Assembly: GCA_015478945.1 (NCBI GenBank)
Contig: JABUQX010056930.1
Span: 1 to 25,000, forward strand
From: Trachelipus rathkii
Lineage: Eukaryota > Arthropoda > Malacostraca > Isopoda > Trachelipodidae
Direction: 5' to 3'
DNA length: 25,000 bases
A program made the translations under genes and the position numbers. This document shows positions 1 through 10,292 of the stretch, piece by piece; position 1 is the stretch's first letter, and each line of letters opens with the position of its first letter. Below the pieces are notes generated by a model. It had not been told where the DNA came from. It did no database searches and worked only from the letters and a program-made list of their open reading frames with translations.

Positions 1-266
1 ATGTTTCTCGTGCACTAGAAACCATCTCCTTCCTCAGCACTTCAAACTTCCTATCACTCCGTTTACCAGTTCTGTGTCCCTTCTTGAGCTTCCTATCTCT
101 AACTCCTTTCTTCCAACCGCAACACTTTTGAATAAAACTTCTTTCTTCTTTTCCACTCGTCTATCTCAATGCATCCGTTCTCGGAGCCACAGTCCTCTGA
201 GACTCTCCTGACTTATATTATATATATACCCAATTAACCCTCTGAAAAGTTATTATATTGAAAAAG
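1..266. other. Unassigned sequence, mixed composition
   Basis: The first 210 bases are less AT-rich than what follows and are pyrimidine-rich on the plus strand (many CTTC and CCTT runs). Neither strand gives a long open frame or a motif I recognise. It could be the decayed edge of a mobile element that continues to the left of the window. I see nothing further in it. Confidence 0.3.
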
Positions 267-299
267 TATATATATTAAATAGTATTTAATATATATATA

Positions 300-336
<37 letters not shown>

Positions 337-341
337 ATTAA

Positions 342-387
<46 letters not shown>

Positions 388-446
388 TAATATTATTAAT
401 AATATATATATTATATATATATATATATATATTATTAAATTATATA

Positions 447-480
<34 letters not shown>

Positions 481-583
481 ATATATATAATATTAATTAT
501 TATATATATATTATATATAAATACTATATATATATATATATAATATAATATATATATATATTTATATATTATAAGTATATTGC
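267..583. repeat. (AT)n microsatellite, interrupted
   Basis: Long runs of alternating AT are broken by short ATTAAT, AAATAT and TAATATTA interruptions. The sequence is self-complementary throughout, so it can form hairpins or cruciforms. It grades into ordinary AT-rich sequence on the right. Confidence 0.9.
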
Positions 584-2690
584 AGCAATATATATAAGTA
601 ATGTATCAGCCAATAATTATATATTATATAATAAATATATATATATATATATATAATATTATAGTATGTGTAATGGTAATATATACTATATACTTATAGA
701 TACTAAGATAAAGATATGAGTCGATTACCTATACTATAGTGAGATATCCATATAATACTATAGTGAAATATATATATATATACTTAGATACTCTATTTTT
801 TTTAGGTGCCGATAAAAACGATATCACGATAATATAATACCTAGAGAATATACTTTATTATAATATTAATTATAAATATGATAAAATATATACATATACC
901 AGTAATCGTAATTAAGATATACATATTGTGCACTGACTTTAAGGATATACAATCAGATTGCTATTTAACTCACCTTGATATAACATAAACAATACTAAGT
1001 CATTTATATATATATATTTACTATATTTGGTTGTGCCTACAAAATAGTATTATTTATATATTATTATAAAATTAAAATATGAGTTGACCTTAAAAGTGAA
1101 AATTATAATATATATATTATTTCAAATATATATAATTAAAATTAATTATTATTTATTATGTTTGGTGTTTATTTAAAAAATATTCCATTTCCAAATTATT
1201 ATCTCAAATATAAGTATTAACAAAAATAATGACTACTAAGCTTAATGTTATATTTAACATGATTATACAATTTACATGAAGAAATTCTTTAACTAGTCAA
1301 CTCAAAATATTAATAAGAATTAAAAGACAATAATAATTAAGGAATTAATAAAAAGAAAACAACGCAATACAATAAAAAATATAAAAATAACTGAGCTATT
1401 ATCATATAACACATTAGACATATATAAATAATATCACTATCTAGTATATATATATTTAAAGATATAGATAATCATCAAATACTTACAAATGAAATATGAT
1501 AACCTAAAAAGTCTAGAGATGATTGCATAAATAAACATTAAGCTATATCACTCTATAATATAACTGGCGAAGAAGACTAGTTTCTATATTTTTATGGGGA
1601 TTGTTATAACATTCTTAATCACTAATAACTAACTCACTATAAATTAAAGTACTCTCTTCCAGACTGATTAGAAGTGAGAGTGTTTCATGTAATAATAAAT
1701 ATATTTCATTTGTGCTATGCATAGTAAAACTGTATAAGAATGAAAACCTTTGACCCATTTCCATTGAGCTCCTAATATAGCATGAAATAAGTAGATCTTT
1801 CTATTTACTGTAATAGGTACATGCATCTATTAGTTTTCGTAGTAAGCCTCTCAATCTCTATTATTTCAAACTATGGAGTGAATGCAAAAATTTTTAGATA
1901 TTCTTTTAGCTATCCTTGATGACTGTCTCCTTCAGTTTTTACGATGAAGGTTATCCCTGGGTAGAATTTCCTTTGAAGGTGAATATATCGAGGCCATGAA
2001 TCTTATTTAAATAGTTACATTACTCATATACATAATTCACTTACATCTTCAGTAGGTTTATTTTGCTGATAATATAATGACTCACATCATATCTTGATCC
2101 ACTATAGTGCTGTTGCCAGGGGTTTTGCAGATAAGGTGGCTTCCACTTCTCTGTTATCTATTTTTTATATTTTTTTATGCAATGACGAGTCAAAGCTCCT
2201 CGGTTTAATGTCACTATTATTATTAATGCATTCTACGAAGTGGTATCACCGTCTGGAATAGGTGAGCCTTTACTTGTGGGAGAGTGTGATTACAGCTAGC
2301 TTAAGAAGACCACATTTCTTCTTCTATTATATTAGAGCACACTACCGTTTTATTTTAATTTACTATAATCTTCAAACATGTATATTACATTGCTGAAAAA
2401 TATAAAAAATAATGTGGCTGTTAATTTGCAATGTTATAAAAAGTTTGGGAAAGATAAACTGTTTGAAGATTTGCCCATCTTTCAAATATACCTTGGACTA
2501 AATTCCCCTAAAAAATGTTTATTTAACATTTTAAAAATCTTAATACCATTTGCTCGCATACACTCAAGGAGAAAAATCACTAATAAATACGCTAAATAAT
2601 TAGTTTGGATTATGAGGTTGTATGTCTCATGATAAACTCGCCACTGAAATCACACAATCTATATCTTTAGATCTACACACTATGTATACG
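584..2690. other. AT-rich intergenic sequence without recognisable gene
   Basis: About 2.1 kb of AT-rich DNA with short imperfect AT runs up to about position 1100. The only open frame of any length (2378-2599, 73 codons) has low-complexity, Lys/Ile/Asn-rich composition and no motif, so I treat it as chance. No RNA gene, terminal inverted repeat or LTR is visible. A region near 2095-2300 is slightly more balanced in composition, but I cannot identify it. Confidence 0.5.
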
Positions 2691-2765
2691 CAAAAATTAT
2701 TCCGCCCCCAACAAGACCGGCTTTAAAGTCGAGGATGTAATGAAACATGAGTAGGAGAAAGGCAG

Positions 2766-3125
2766 GTGGAGGACTATTTGAGAATTCACGAACAGAGAGT
2801 GGCAGAAAGAAAGAAGCACCGCAGCGAACAAGGCTTGGAGTGTACTAACATAGAGAGTGAGAGAGCACCCCTTGTGCTAAAGGAGGGCGTCATAGAGGTG
2901 GTGGTACGCGAGTGGATTAGTTTCCCTCGAGCACTTGCCTCTACAGTACCTATAAGAAAAGGGATAAAGCACCAAAATCGGCCGCAAAGATAGAAGGTCA
3001 AGTGAAATAGAAAGTACAGGACAGTTTATAAGTCTTTTGGGCTTTGACTCGACCCTATCCAAAGGCCGGGTCGGATGAAACCAGAGCCCCCGCCCCTCAC
3101 AGATATGAGAGCAGTACTCATACAA
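2766..3125 (-). pseudogene. LINE C-terminal segment remnant
   Basis: Minus-strand frames contain LIRPCM, a CSHICEG-like stretch and LDRVESKPKRLIN. This is the conserved run after the RT thumb in crustacean Jockey-type LINEs (a VRPCMEY-like box followed by RVESKAFRLI). The plus strand here also has a 75-codon open frame (2766-2993), which is a shadow. The LINE 3' end lies near 2690; there is no obvious poly(A) or poly(T) tail, so the exact end is uncertain. Confidence 0.72.
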
Positions 3126-3574
3126 GGGCGGATGAGACCTTGTATAAGGTGGAGTAACTGAGAAGGGAAAAAAAGTCTCGCAGCATAAACAGAACTCCCA
3201 GTTTTCTTGTAGGCCGCCCTAGCAACCACTGCACTCTCACGTGTTATGTGAGGAGAGGACACATTCTGTGTGTGTCGCTCTTCGTTACATAGGCAAAGCG
3301 ATCGTTTATCACTTTTGTCACACTGAGTATACGCGTCGCAAGGTATGCCGTTCGAAGGAGTGGACGCAAAAGTTAAGTGTCTTAGAGAGCGAGATTTGTA
3401 GAAGTTGGTTTTTAAAGAATTAAATTTCACAAAGCTAAATCACATGAAAACTATCCAGATAACGAGAATATAATCGGAAGATTAAAACGAGAGGCAATTC
3501 TAGAAGTAAAGAGGGAGCAGATGTATGAGTTGAAAATGAAGGGCAAGCTCATTGAACACTATGAGTGGTACGAG

Positions 3575-3840
3575 TTAGATGTGCAGGTGAGAAAGATCAT
3601 AATGAAAAGCAGGAATACAGTAGGAGATAAAACAGAACCCTGAGGAAACACCACTATGAAAAAGAAGCGCCCCATCAACAACAGCCGAGATTGACCGACT
3701 TTGAGCGATTTGAAAGAAAGCTAGACATAAGTAACCAAAGAGAAGAGCATATAAGGAAACCAAAGGAGGGGAGCTGGAGAGCAGTGACGCGTGCCATACC
3801 CGGTCAAATGCTTTGATATGTCAAGCGCCACCACACAAGT
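3575..3840 (-). pseudogene. LINE reverse transcriptase palm remnant
   Basis: On the minus strand, 3833 to 3782 reads VALDISK and then, after a one-base slip, AFDRVWHASLL. This is RT motif A, with its catalytic Asp in LDISKAFD. Further on, SRSISAVVDG is followed by a degenerate GVSSG where LINE RTs have GVPQGS. The YADD box expected next is unrecognisable (only an SY-like trace near 3520). The family function is target-primed reverse transcription in the nucleus. At least three frame changes occur within 260 bases. Confidence 0.75.
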
Positions 3841-5346
3841 TTTCCCGTATTCCCTAAGGGCGGAAAACCATAATCTGTTAAATAGGAAAAGTATATCGCC
3901 AGTAGATCGAGCACCGAAAGGCGTACTGGTAATCAGAAAGAAGGGAAAGAGAATTCCAGATGATCTATGAAGTGAGAAGAGTTGAGAAGGGTTTCCAAAG
4001 ATCTTAGATAGAATACAAGTGAGAGCTATGGGCGATAGTTAAGAAGGATCAGAACAGCAAACATATCTTACGAATAGGGTGGACATATTCGCGCTTCCCA
4101 CACTGAGGAAAGTGCTAGTATTGAGGGCATAGAGAATATAGTTGAACGGGGGCGGGGTCAGCACGAAGCACACTTCCTCAAACTCGGAGAGGAATGCCAT
4201 CCTGGCCACCTGCCTTCCTAACGTTCATAGGTTTCAGGAGCTCCAAATGCACCCGATCAAATGAATGACAGGTAAAGCTAGGACACCTGAGAGGAGAAAG
4301 GGAGAAGGGGAATACCAGAATCGTCCAGGGTATCGAAAATAGAGATAGGAGGCCAAAGAAATGAATTCGGCCTTTTCAGTTTGTAGTATTAACAACAGAA
4401 TCATAACCAGAGCGAATAAGAGGAGGATAGAAGGATGATTTAAAGAAGTTGTTAGAGAGATGTTTTTGGCAACGAGGCCAGAGAGTATTGTCAAGTAGGT
4501 CAGAAGCCAAGGAGGTCAGCGGCATTTTCGTTTATGAAAAGTCCGCTTTGCTCGTCGAAGAGTTCCCTGGCAACGATTTCTAGCTGATGAAAATTTGGCA
4601 AGAGTGATAGGAGAACGAAGAATTTTTCGACACCCGATAAGTTTGTCTCTACCTGAAATGGACAGGGAAAGCACGATTCGAACCATGGATTAGTGAGCGA
4701 GAAAAAGATTTAGTCCAAAGAAGGAATGAACTTGCTCATGCCATTAACAGATTCAGTTCCGACTTTTATCGGCAGAATCTAAAGCGTCTTAAGAGTCAAA
4801 GCCAGTCACTTTCATTATGAGTTAGCGTAGGAAGCAACAGCAATATGCCCCATATCGGTGCCCGATTAAAGTGCCTAGAAAAATCCGGCATAGGGAGGCA
4901 TGGAGATGTTGGAAGAGAAAGTATTAAATTAAGTGATATAAGGTTGTGGACAAGATTAACCGATAGGAGCGAAGGTGGTGATTTATAGAGAGAAGGACTA
5001 GTGGTGAACATAGGTCAAGTGTGTTCAAAAATCGGTTGGGACGATCCGGAATGTGTTAGGTTATTTAATCAGTTGCCTTCGCAGATTCGTTGAATTACTG
5101 AATGATTCCGGCTTCCTCCAAACTAATCAGCTACGAAGAGGAACCCAACAATCAGCTTTGTGTACATCTGAAATCCCCTAAAATAAGACCTCAGTATATG
5201 AAATGAGAGATATAAAAGTCTCGTGAGAAGTAGTAAGGTAATCAAAAAGTCATGAAATCTTTTCTGTTAGGAGAACAGTAGCAAGAATATAATAGAATAT
5301 TGTAGTAGAAACGGAAAGAAAGATTTAAGCCCCAGAACATCGAAGT

Positions 5347-5655
5347 TTAGGAAGATTCGAGATCTCGAGACGTGTTATTGGAATGTTTATATTTACAAAG
5401 GCCAACATTATCCCCCTCTAACGGAATTATAAAATAAGTTATAGTTGGAAATATTAAACGAGTTGAAGGATAATTCTTAGCCATCTGGGTCTCAGACAAG
5501 AGCATAATATTAGGTTTAGTTAGAGAGGTAGTATTCCAAGGATGCAGAGTTAGAGTGAAAGCCATTGATGTTGGTAAAGTAAAAGAAGCCACGCTGTGCA
5601 AATCTGCTATCAACACCGCACACGCAATCCCCCCCAAAAAAAAAACCAGAAACAA
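5347..5655 (-). pseudogene. LINE endonuclease N-terminal remnant
   Basis: This is the most readable part of the antisense LINE endonuclease. Two overlapping minus-strand frames share the protein: one carries NINGFHSNSASLEYYL (about 5516-5590) and the other continues with TKPNIMLLSETQ and later GLCKYKHSNNTSRDLES. The pattern N-I-x-G-x-x-S, then KPxxxxLSETQ, is the start of the apurinic/apyrimidinic-type endonuclease domain of Jockey-like LINEs. The SETQ glutamate corresponds to the metal-binding Glu of that fold. A single-base slip separates the two halves. Upstream on the minus strand there is no convincing ORF1. Confidence 0.72.
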
Positions 5656-5745
5656 ATAGACAAAACAAAGGAGAATGAGGAAAATTTATTCGTACGCTAA
5701 AACACCTAAATTTTAAAACGATAAAACCTATACAGCACATATCTA

Positions 5746-6054
5746 AAATATGAATAATCCGGAAAGTTTAAAAACACTCACGCACTCACACGCTCTCACG
5801 AAATCGCGTACAAAAAAAATAACTGAATTGATCACTAAAAAAGTAGATAATCTGTATAAATTATAATAATGGCTGTTCAAATTGGTAAATTTTGCGCTAA
5901 AGACCAAGTTGGAGAAACGCTAAAAATCTGTTAATTAAAAATTAAATCGAGGAAAAAAAAACATAACTTAGTACTAGCTATCTATTTCGAACTAGATTTA
6001 TATTGAATCTAAAAGTTTCTCATTATTTTTTTTTTCATCCAAAAAAGTAAGAAG
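5746..6054. other. AT-rich spacer between LINE and hAT-like end
   Basis: About 300 bases of A-rich sequence with short A runs. No open frame, RNA gene or inverted repeat is evident. It may contain the LINE 5' untranslated region (minus strand) or the subterminal part of the hAT-like element that ends at 6159. Confidence 0.35.
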
Positions 6055-6159
6055 TATCGGCGAATATCGGCCATTTAAACCGATACCGTACCGATACCGA
6101 TACCAATAAAAATGGCCGATACTACCGATAACGATACCGATACTATCGGTCATCCCTAA
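6055..6159. mobile_element. hAT-like terminal region with CCGATA repeats
   Basis: This block contains repeated ATCGGC, CCGATACCGATA and GGCCGATACTACCGATA motifs on both strands and ends in GGTCATCCCTAA, directly followed by an (AT)n tract. Dense short subterminal repeats next to a short terminal inverted repeat (read from outside, TTAGGGATGACC) are typical of hAT superfamily ends, where transposase binds. The same TAGGGATG terminus occurs at 7843 and, inverted, at 20673, with a related but different repeat unit (CCGGATAT). No partner left end is visible within the window, so this may be a solo or truncated end. The superfamily call is inference. Confidence 0.5.
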
Positions 6160-6204
6160 TATAATATATATATATATATAATATATTATATATATATTTA
6201 TATA

Positions 6205-6244
<40 letters not shown>

Positions 6245-6291
6245 TAATAATTAATAATATAATAATATATATATATATATACCGTTTATAT

Positions 6292-6342
<51 letters not shown>

Positions 6343-6463
6343 ATATATATCATATATATTATATATACTATATATATCTACTAATATATATATATATATA
6401 TAATATATATATATAATATTATATTATATAATATATATATATATAGCTATATATATATATATA

Positions 6464-6503
<40 letters not shown>

Positions 6504-6512
6504 TATAAATAG

Positions 6513-6550
<38 letters not shown>

Positions 6551-6592
6551 TAATATATATATATATATATTATATATAATATATATATAAAT
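6160..6592. repeat. (AT)n microsatellite, interrupted
   Basis: A 430-base tract of alternating AT with scattered TAATAT, CTATATA and ACCG interruptions. It starts exactly at the CATCCCTAA element end and stops just before the Penelope-like remnant. Confidence 0.92.
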
Positions 6593-6629
6593 TATCCACA
6601 AAACATTCTCGGATTTCTCAACAATATTA

Positions 6630-6950
6630 ACCCTAACATTAAATTCACCATTGAAACTTCCAGAAATAATTCCCTACCATTCCTTGACGTTCTTACAACC
6701 TGGTCAAATAATCTCACTACTCTCCCAATTCTTTGTTTACCGTAAACCTACTTACAACCCAAGTTACATACATTGGTTTTCGTCCCATTCAACCAACACA
6801 AAAATAGGAACACTTTCTTCCTTATTCCTCAGAGCTCTAAGAATATGCTCTCCCTCTTTCCTACAATCCGAATTTGATTACCTTTTCTCTATTTTTAACA
6901 AACTTTCCTCCCAACTCAATTATACAACGAGCACTTAAACTAGCAAAAAA
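6630..6950 (+). pseudogene. Penelope-like element reverse transcriptase remnant
   Basis: The frame at 6651-6938 carries VYRKPTYNPSYIHWFSSHS, then FLRALRICSPSFL and a SEFDYLF run. The preceding FLDVL box sits in another frame at about 6679-6693. VYRKPT followed by an aromatic/His-rich IHxxSxHS box and LRALRICSP is the C-terminal RT region of Penelope-like elements. These use telomerase-related RTs and usually a GIY-YIG endonuclease that should follow. Here no GIY-YIG domain can be recognised downstream (6950-7500), and frames are broken. The N-terminal RT is missing: the remnant starts right after the (AT)n tract. This is a 5'-truncated, dead copy. Confidence 0.72.
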
Positions 6951-7680
6951 AATCCTTCTATCAAACGCACACTCACAACCACTCTAAAAACAATCTTTCT
7001 TACCCATTCCTAACATTCCTCTTAAACAATTAAAAAACATCTTACTCAATAATTTTCAATCTTAACCTCTTCAGGAAATTCACCTCTCAAAGCTATTCTT
7101 AGATCCTAACCTAAACGACCCACTAACCATCCCACAATGTGTGTTTATAAAATCTCCTTTGCCTTCATTCAACCTCCTTTATGCATCAGCGGAAACTCAT
7201 GCATTTTAAGCGTAGACTGTACCTAACACAAACATTACCTTTACAATGACAATCAATTCTGCCCTTAACATTAATTGTTCCAAACACAATAACCACACTA
7301 TATGACATTAAAAACAGACTCCTATCATACATTCAAAAGATTTACAAAGAAGAAAATTACTTGAATCCTAAACTGCATTACCCTTAACAGCCTAATAATT
7401 ACAATAGACAAAAGGCGTATTCAATACTAATCCCACTCTTAATCAACATTATAAACTCCAACTAATTTCTATAAAATCTTAAAATCTACAAAATTAAAAT
7501 TACTTTTTTAAATTTTATTGTTAATCATTAAATTTAAACTTTAGTCTTACAAAGAACTGCACCTGATGAGGTTTCAGAAAAGAAATGAAAATTTGTGCTT
7601 TAATATATTAATAAACATCTTACTTTAAAATACCGACTCTTCCTAAATTAATTACAAGTTTCTCTTTAAACGGGCTTCCT
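6951..7680 (+). pseudogene. Probable 3' part of the Penelope-like remnant
   Basis: The sequence is C-rich on the plus strand like the RT remnant, with many ACTCAACC-type words, but it is full of stops in all frames. By position it should cover the linker, endonuclease and 3' terminal region. The only structured item I see is a hammerhead-like core at 7563-7590. The right end merges into the next (AT)n tract at 7682. Assignment rests on continuity and composition, not on protein motifs. Confidence 0.4.
7558..7598 (+). ncRNA. Hammerhead-ribozyme-like motif (degenerate)
   Basis: CTGATGA at 7563-7569 is followed by a possible stem II (GTTTC at 7571-7575, loop AGAAAA, GAAAT at 7582-7586) and then GAAA at 7587-7590. 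This is the core order of a hammerhead ribozyme. GCAC before the core and GTGC at 7594-7597 could form a short stem I. Stem III is essentially absent, and stem II closes with a G-T wobble beside an unpaired G, so this copy is probably inactive. Penelope-like elements are known to carry hammerheads in their terminal repeats, which fits a site about 600 bases after the RT remnant. Chance occurrence in AT-rich DNA cannot be excluded. Confidence 0.33.
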
Positions 7681-7681
7681 A

Positions 7682-7803
7682 TTATAAATATATATATATA
7701 ATATTATATATATATATATTTATATATATATAATATAAATTTAATATAAATATATCTATATATATAATATATATATATATTATACTACTCTATATATATA
7801 ATA

Positions 7804-7842
<39 letters not shown>
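7682..7842. repeat. (AT)n microsatellite
   Basis: Interrupted alternating AT that ends exactly where the TAGGGATGGGCC element end begins. Confidence 0.9.
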
Positions 7843-7845
<3 letters not shown>

Positions 7846-7985
7846 GGATGGGCCGGAATAGTGATTAGCCTAGATACCGGATATCCGGCTGGAAGTTAAC
7901 CGGATATCTGGCCGGATAAATCGGGATGTGATTAAGCCGGTAGTGAATTAAGCCGGATAACGGATACCCGATATCCGGCAGTCTG
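7843..7985 (+). mobile_element. hAT-like left end with CCGGATAT repeats
   Basis: The block begins TAGGGATGGGCCGGAATA and then repeats CCGGATATCCGGC, ACCGGATATCTGGCC, GCCGGATAA and ACCCGATATCCGGC. The outermost bases match, in inverted orientation, the end at 20673 (GGCCCATCCCTA), and both carry the same CCGGATAT subterminal repeats. Palindromic GATATC words mean that both strands carry sites. I infer a hAT-superfamily terminus. No transposase of this element is seen. A different small inverted-repeat element starts at its inner edge. Confidence 0.55.
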
Positions 7986-7988
7986 TTA

Positions 7989-8934
7989 TATAGCGTCGGG
8001 CGGGGTGACTAATAAAAAAAAATTAATTTTCTGCTCATCGTGGTAGTACTACAAGTTTTATCTAGATTATCTTTAATTCTAGAGAGTTTTTTATATTTTT
8101 TAAAAAATATAATAAATTAGTGTATAATAAAATTAAAAAGAATTTCACATTTGAAAAATGCGAGTTTATTTTTCTAACTTTGTTTTAAATGAAAAGTTGG
8201 ACAGATTTTAATTATCATAGTTTTTTAGTGTATCACAGTTAGAGTACTGTTAGCTTTAAACTGGCAACGTAAATTTTTGTGTTCCAAACAGTGAATAGTG
8301 GTTAAATCGCTGGGCCTACTTGCCCCGATTTCATCCACCCAATAAAATTGATGATAGGGGTGAATTGTTGGCCACCATTGTTAATCTTATTTTATGTAGC
8401 CATTATTTATTGGACATTTTATTACGTATCAGCTAATTTCAAATCATAAAAACAAGTTACTTATATTTAAGTAAAAATTAAAATAAAAAATGAAATTTAT
8501 ATGGAAAATATGAATTCAAAAAAAGGGTCAAAATTTGTCCCACGGGGTGAATTGGGCCACCACACTTTTATTCTTATTTTATTTATCAATTATTAAACTT
8601 TATTATTATTACTAATTTAATAGCAATAATCATTTCTATTATTAATAAAAATTAAATCATAAATTGGAATTTATAACCAAATAGAGGAATTTAAAAAGAA
8701 TGGCCCAATTCACGCCACAATGGTGGTCCGGATACCCTTTCAAACTGTCTAAAATGATCTTTATTTAAACTTTCAATAAAACTATGATTATTAGAATTAA
8801 ATTATTATTTTTTGTGTGCTTATGAACTATAAGGCCTTGATTTTCAGGAAAAAATAATTCCAAAAATGTATTAGGGGAAAGTGGGAGACGAAGTTATACC
8901 TAAAGTGGCCAAACGTCACTCGCCCGACGCTATA
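7989..8934. mobile_element. Non-autonomous element with ~20-bp terminal inverted repeats
   Basis: The left end TATAGCGTCGGGCGGGGTGAC (7989-8009) matches the reverse complement of 8914-8934 (TATAGCGTCGGGCG identical, then one indel and one substitution). The enclosed 900 bases are AT-rich with no coding frame. Inside are three related words: GGGTGAATTGTTGGCCACCA at about 8358, GGGTGAATTGGGCCACCA at about 8545, and the same word inverted at 8702-8727. Terminal inverted repeats plus lack of a gene suggest a MITE or deletion derivative of a DNA transposon. The flanks could be a TA or TATA duplication, but the AT context makes this undecidable. The superfamily is not identified. Confidence 0.6.
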
Positions 8935-8956
8935 AGATAAGAAAAAACGAGATTTA

Positions 8957-9045
8957 TTATATTTATATATATATATTATATAATAATATTATATATATAT
9001 ATTATATATTATTATAATTATATATAATTATATATATATATATAT
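8957..9045. repeat. (AT)n tract at the LTR element's insertion site
   Basis: Interrupted AT repeat that merges with the first bases of the 5' LTR. Because the right flank of the element is also (AT)n, the target-site duplication cannot be defined. Confidence 0.85.
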
Positions 9046-9128
9046 CCGGCTTCAAATTATATACATTATATTATCCACGCGTATAGACAAAAGAAAAACA
9101 ATGCATTAGAATTCTATTTCAAATACTG

Positions 9129-9135
9129 TATAAAT
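9129..9135 (+). promoter_or_regulatory. TATA box of 5' LTR promoter
   Basis: TATAAAT lies about 90 bases into the LTR. The 3' LTR has the fuller TATAAATAG at the same place (17364-17372). This would put transcription start near 9155-9165. Inferred from sequence only. Confidence 0.5.
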
Positions 9136-9898
9136 ATGTAAGTAGGTTGAAGGGCAACCGCGCCATCTGTTGTTAAGCCCTGAATTATTGTAGTATATAG
9201 TAGAATGTATTGAGTAGGAGACGTCTGACGCTGGTTTTCGGTGAGAGAAACGATGTACAAAGACTGCTGTTACGCAGAAAGTGCTATTTGTGTTTTTTAG
9301 CATTCTAGAGTAATCTAGGTATTAAGATAACTGTGTTGATATTTTATTTTAACAAGTTGATCATTCTTGTTATTAAAGTGAATGCCATTCCTATTATTAT
9401 TCCGTATTGAACTTCTATCTTAAGACAATCTACTATTTCCATTGGTCGTTGAAGTGACGCATATCGTTTATCTATCTAACTGTTGCAGAACACAGTCAGT
9501 CTATTTATTTCCATAACAATTGGTTGATAATTTCTAACAAAACGAAGATTATTCACTGATATCTCCTACAAGATTTAATTTGTTTAGCAAAGACTATTTT
9601 GCAAATCGCATCTATACGTTCCAAGATATTTTACTATATCAAGTTGTTTATCTCTCTCTCTCTCTTCACAAGCTGTTTAAAGTTCCTAACGAACACGTCT
9701 CCAGATTATTACAGACTCGATTTCTATTTAAATGCTAATGAATATATATTTGTATTATATTTAAGAAGATTTATTACTGTAAATAAAGTTGACAATCTCT
9801 GCTACGCATTTCTGTTGATAAGGATAAAGATATTATTTACTGAACTATTTTATTAAAGGAATGTGACTTCTATATTTCTACATTATTATTTAACAAGG

Positions 9899-9915
9899 AT
9901 ATATATATATATATA

Positions 9916-9959
<44 letters not shown>

Positions 9960-9969
9960 TATTATAATA

Positions 9970-10012
<43 letters not shown>

Positions 10013-10027
10013 TATAATATATATATT
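9899..10027. repeat. (AT)n block inside 5' LTR
   Basis: About 130 bases of AT repeat. The equivalent block in the 3' LTR (18141-18196) is less than half as long and is rearranged, so the microsatellite has changed length since insertion or is poorly resolved in the assembly. Confidence 0.9.
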
Positions 10028-10275
10028 ATTAAGAATATTTTAGATTGATCTTTCATCTTATATGTGCATCGTCTCATTCAAGCCTCTTCTTCTCTTCCAA
10101 GTTGACCAATAGTAGATAAGTCTGTAGCCACTGATGAGTCCCTCATCCTGTCCAGTTTAGCAATCTTCGAGAAGCTCGATCTTGTCTTTTCCATTGAGCG
10201 CACGGGGTATAAAATTTCTCAACGCAAGTACCTGTATGAAAGGAAAGTTGATTACAAAACACTTGCGGAAAAGAA

Positions 10276-10292
10276 TGGCGACCGTGACAGGA
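10276..10292 (+). promoter_or_regulatory. Primer-binding site, tRNA-Arg type
   Basis: TGGCGACCGTGACAGGA lies three bases after the LTR end. It is complementary to the 3' end of an arthropod tRNA-Arg, including the CCA tail (TGG), over 17 bases as I recall that tRNA. It would prime minus-strand DNA synthesis. The match is clean although the coding part is decayed. Confidence 0.85.

Larger units (their letters stand above)
2690..5745 (-). pseudogene. Antisense decayed Jockey-type non-LTR retrotransposon (LINE)
   Basis: A minus-strand LINE body whose protein can only be followed by hopping between frames. Reading from high to low coordinates, an apurinic-type endonuclease start is seen near 5600-5350 (NINGFHSNSASLEYYL, then LTKPNIMLLSETQ in the next frame). 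A finger/palm start is near 4200 (LNVRKAGG-type, QDGIP). RT motif A (VALDISK then AFDRVWH) is at 3782-3833. SRSISAVVDG and a GVPQG-like stretch are at 3640-3710. The thumb/C-terminal segment (RVESKPKRLIN) lies near 2950-3070. Order and spacing match an element of about 3 kb. LINEs of this kind encode endonuclease and reverse transcriptase for target-primed retrotransposition. This copy has dozens of stops and frameshifts, so it is dead. Composition is more GC-rich than its surroundings. I am confident of the LINE call; the exact clade (Jockey superfamily) comes from motif style only. Confidence 0.82.
9038..10272 (+). repeat. 5' LTR
   Basis: It aligns from its CGGCTTCAAATTATATAC start (9047 on) to the shared end CACTTGCGGAAAA just before the primer-binding site, against 17273-18435. 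The first nine bases are placed by analogy with the 3' LTR, where the polypurine tract defines the start; here they have blended into the AT tract. It contains a TATA box (TATAAAT, 9129-9135), an AATAAA signal (9782-9787), a CT-rich run at about 9651-9665 and an internal (AT)n block at 9899-10027. No clear TG...CA ends are visible. The 63-65-codon frames on the minus strand are spurious. Confidence 0.9.

Noticed and set aside
2378..2599. 73-codon open frame as a small gene
   Set aside because: No motif, low-complexity AT-driven composition, no context.
10130..10170. CTGATGAGTCC in both LTRs (10133 and 18293) as a hammerhead ribozyme start
   Set aside because: No GAAA follows a second stem. 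GATGAG-TCC-CTCATC is only a short hairpin.
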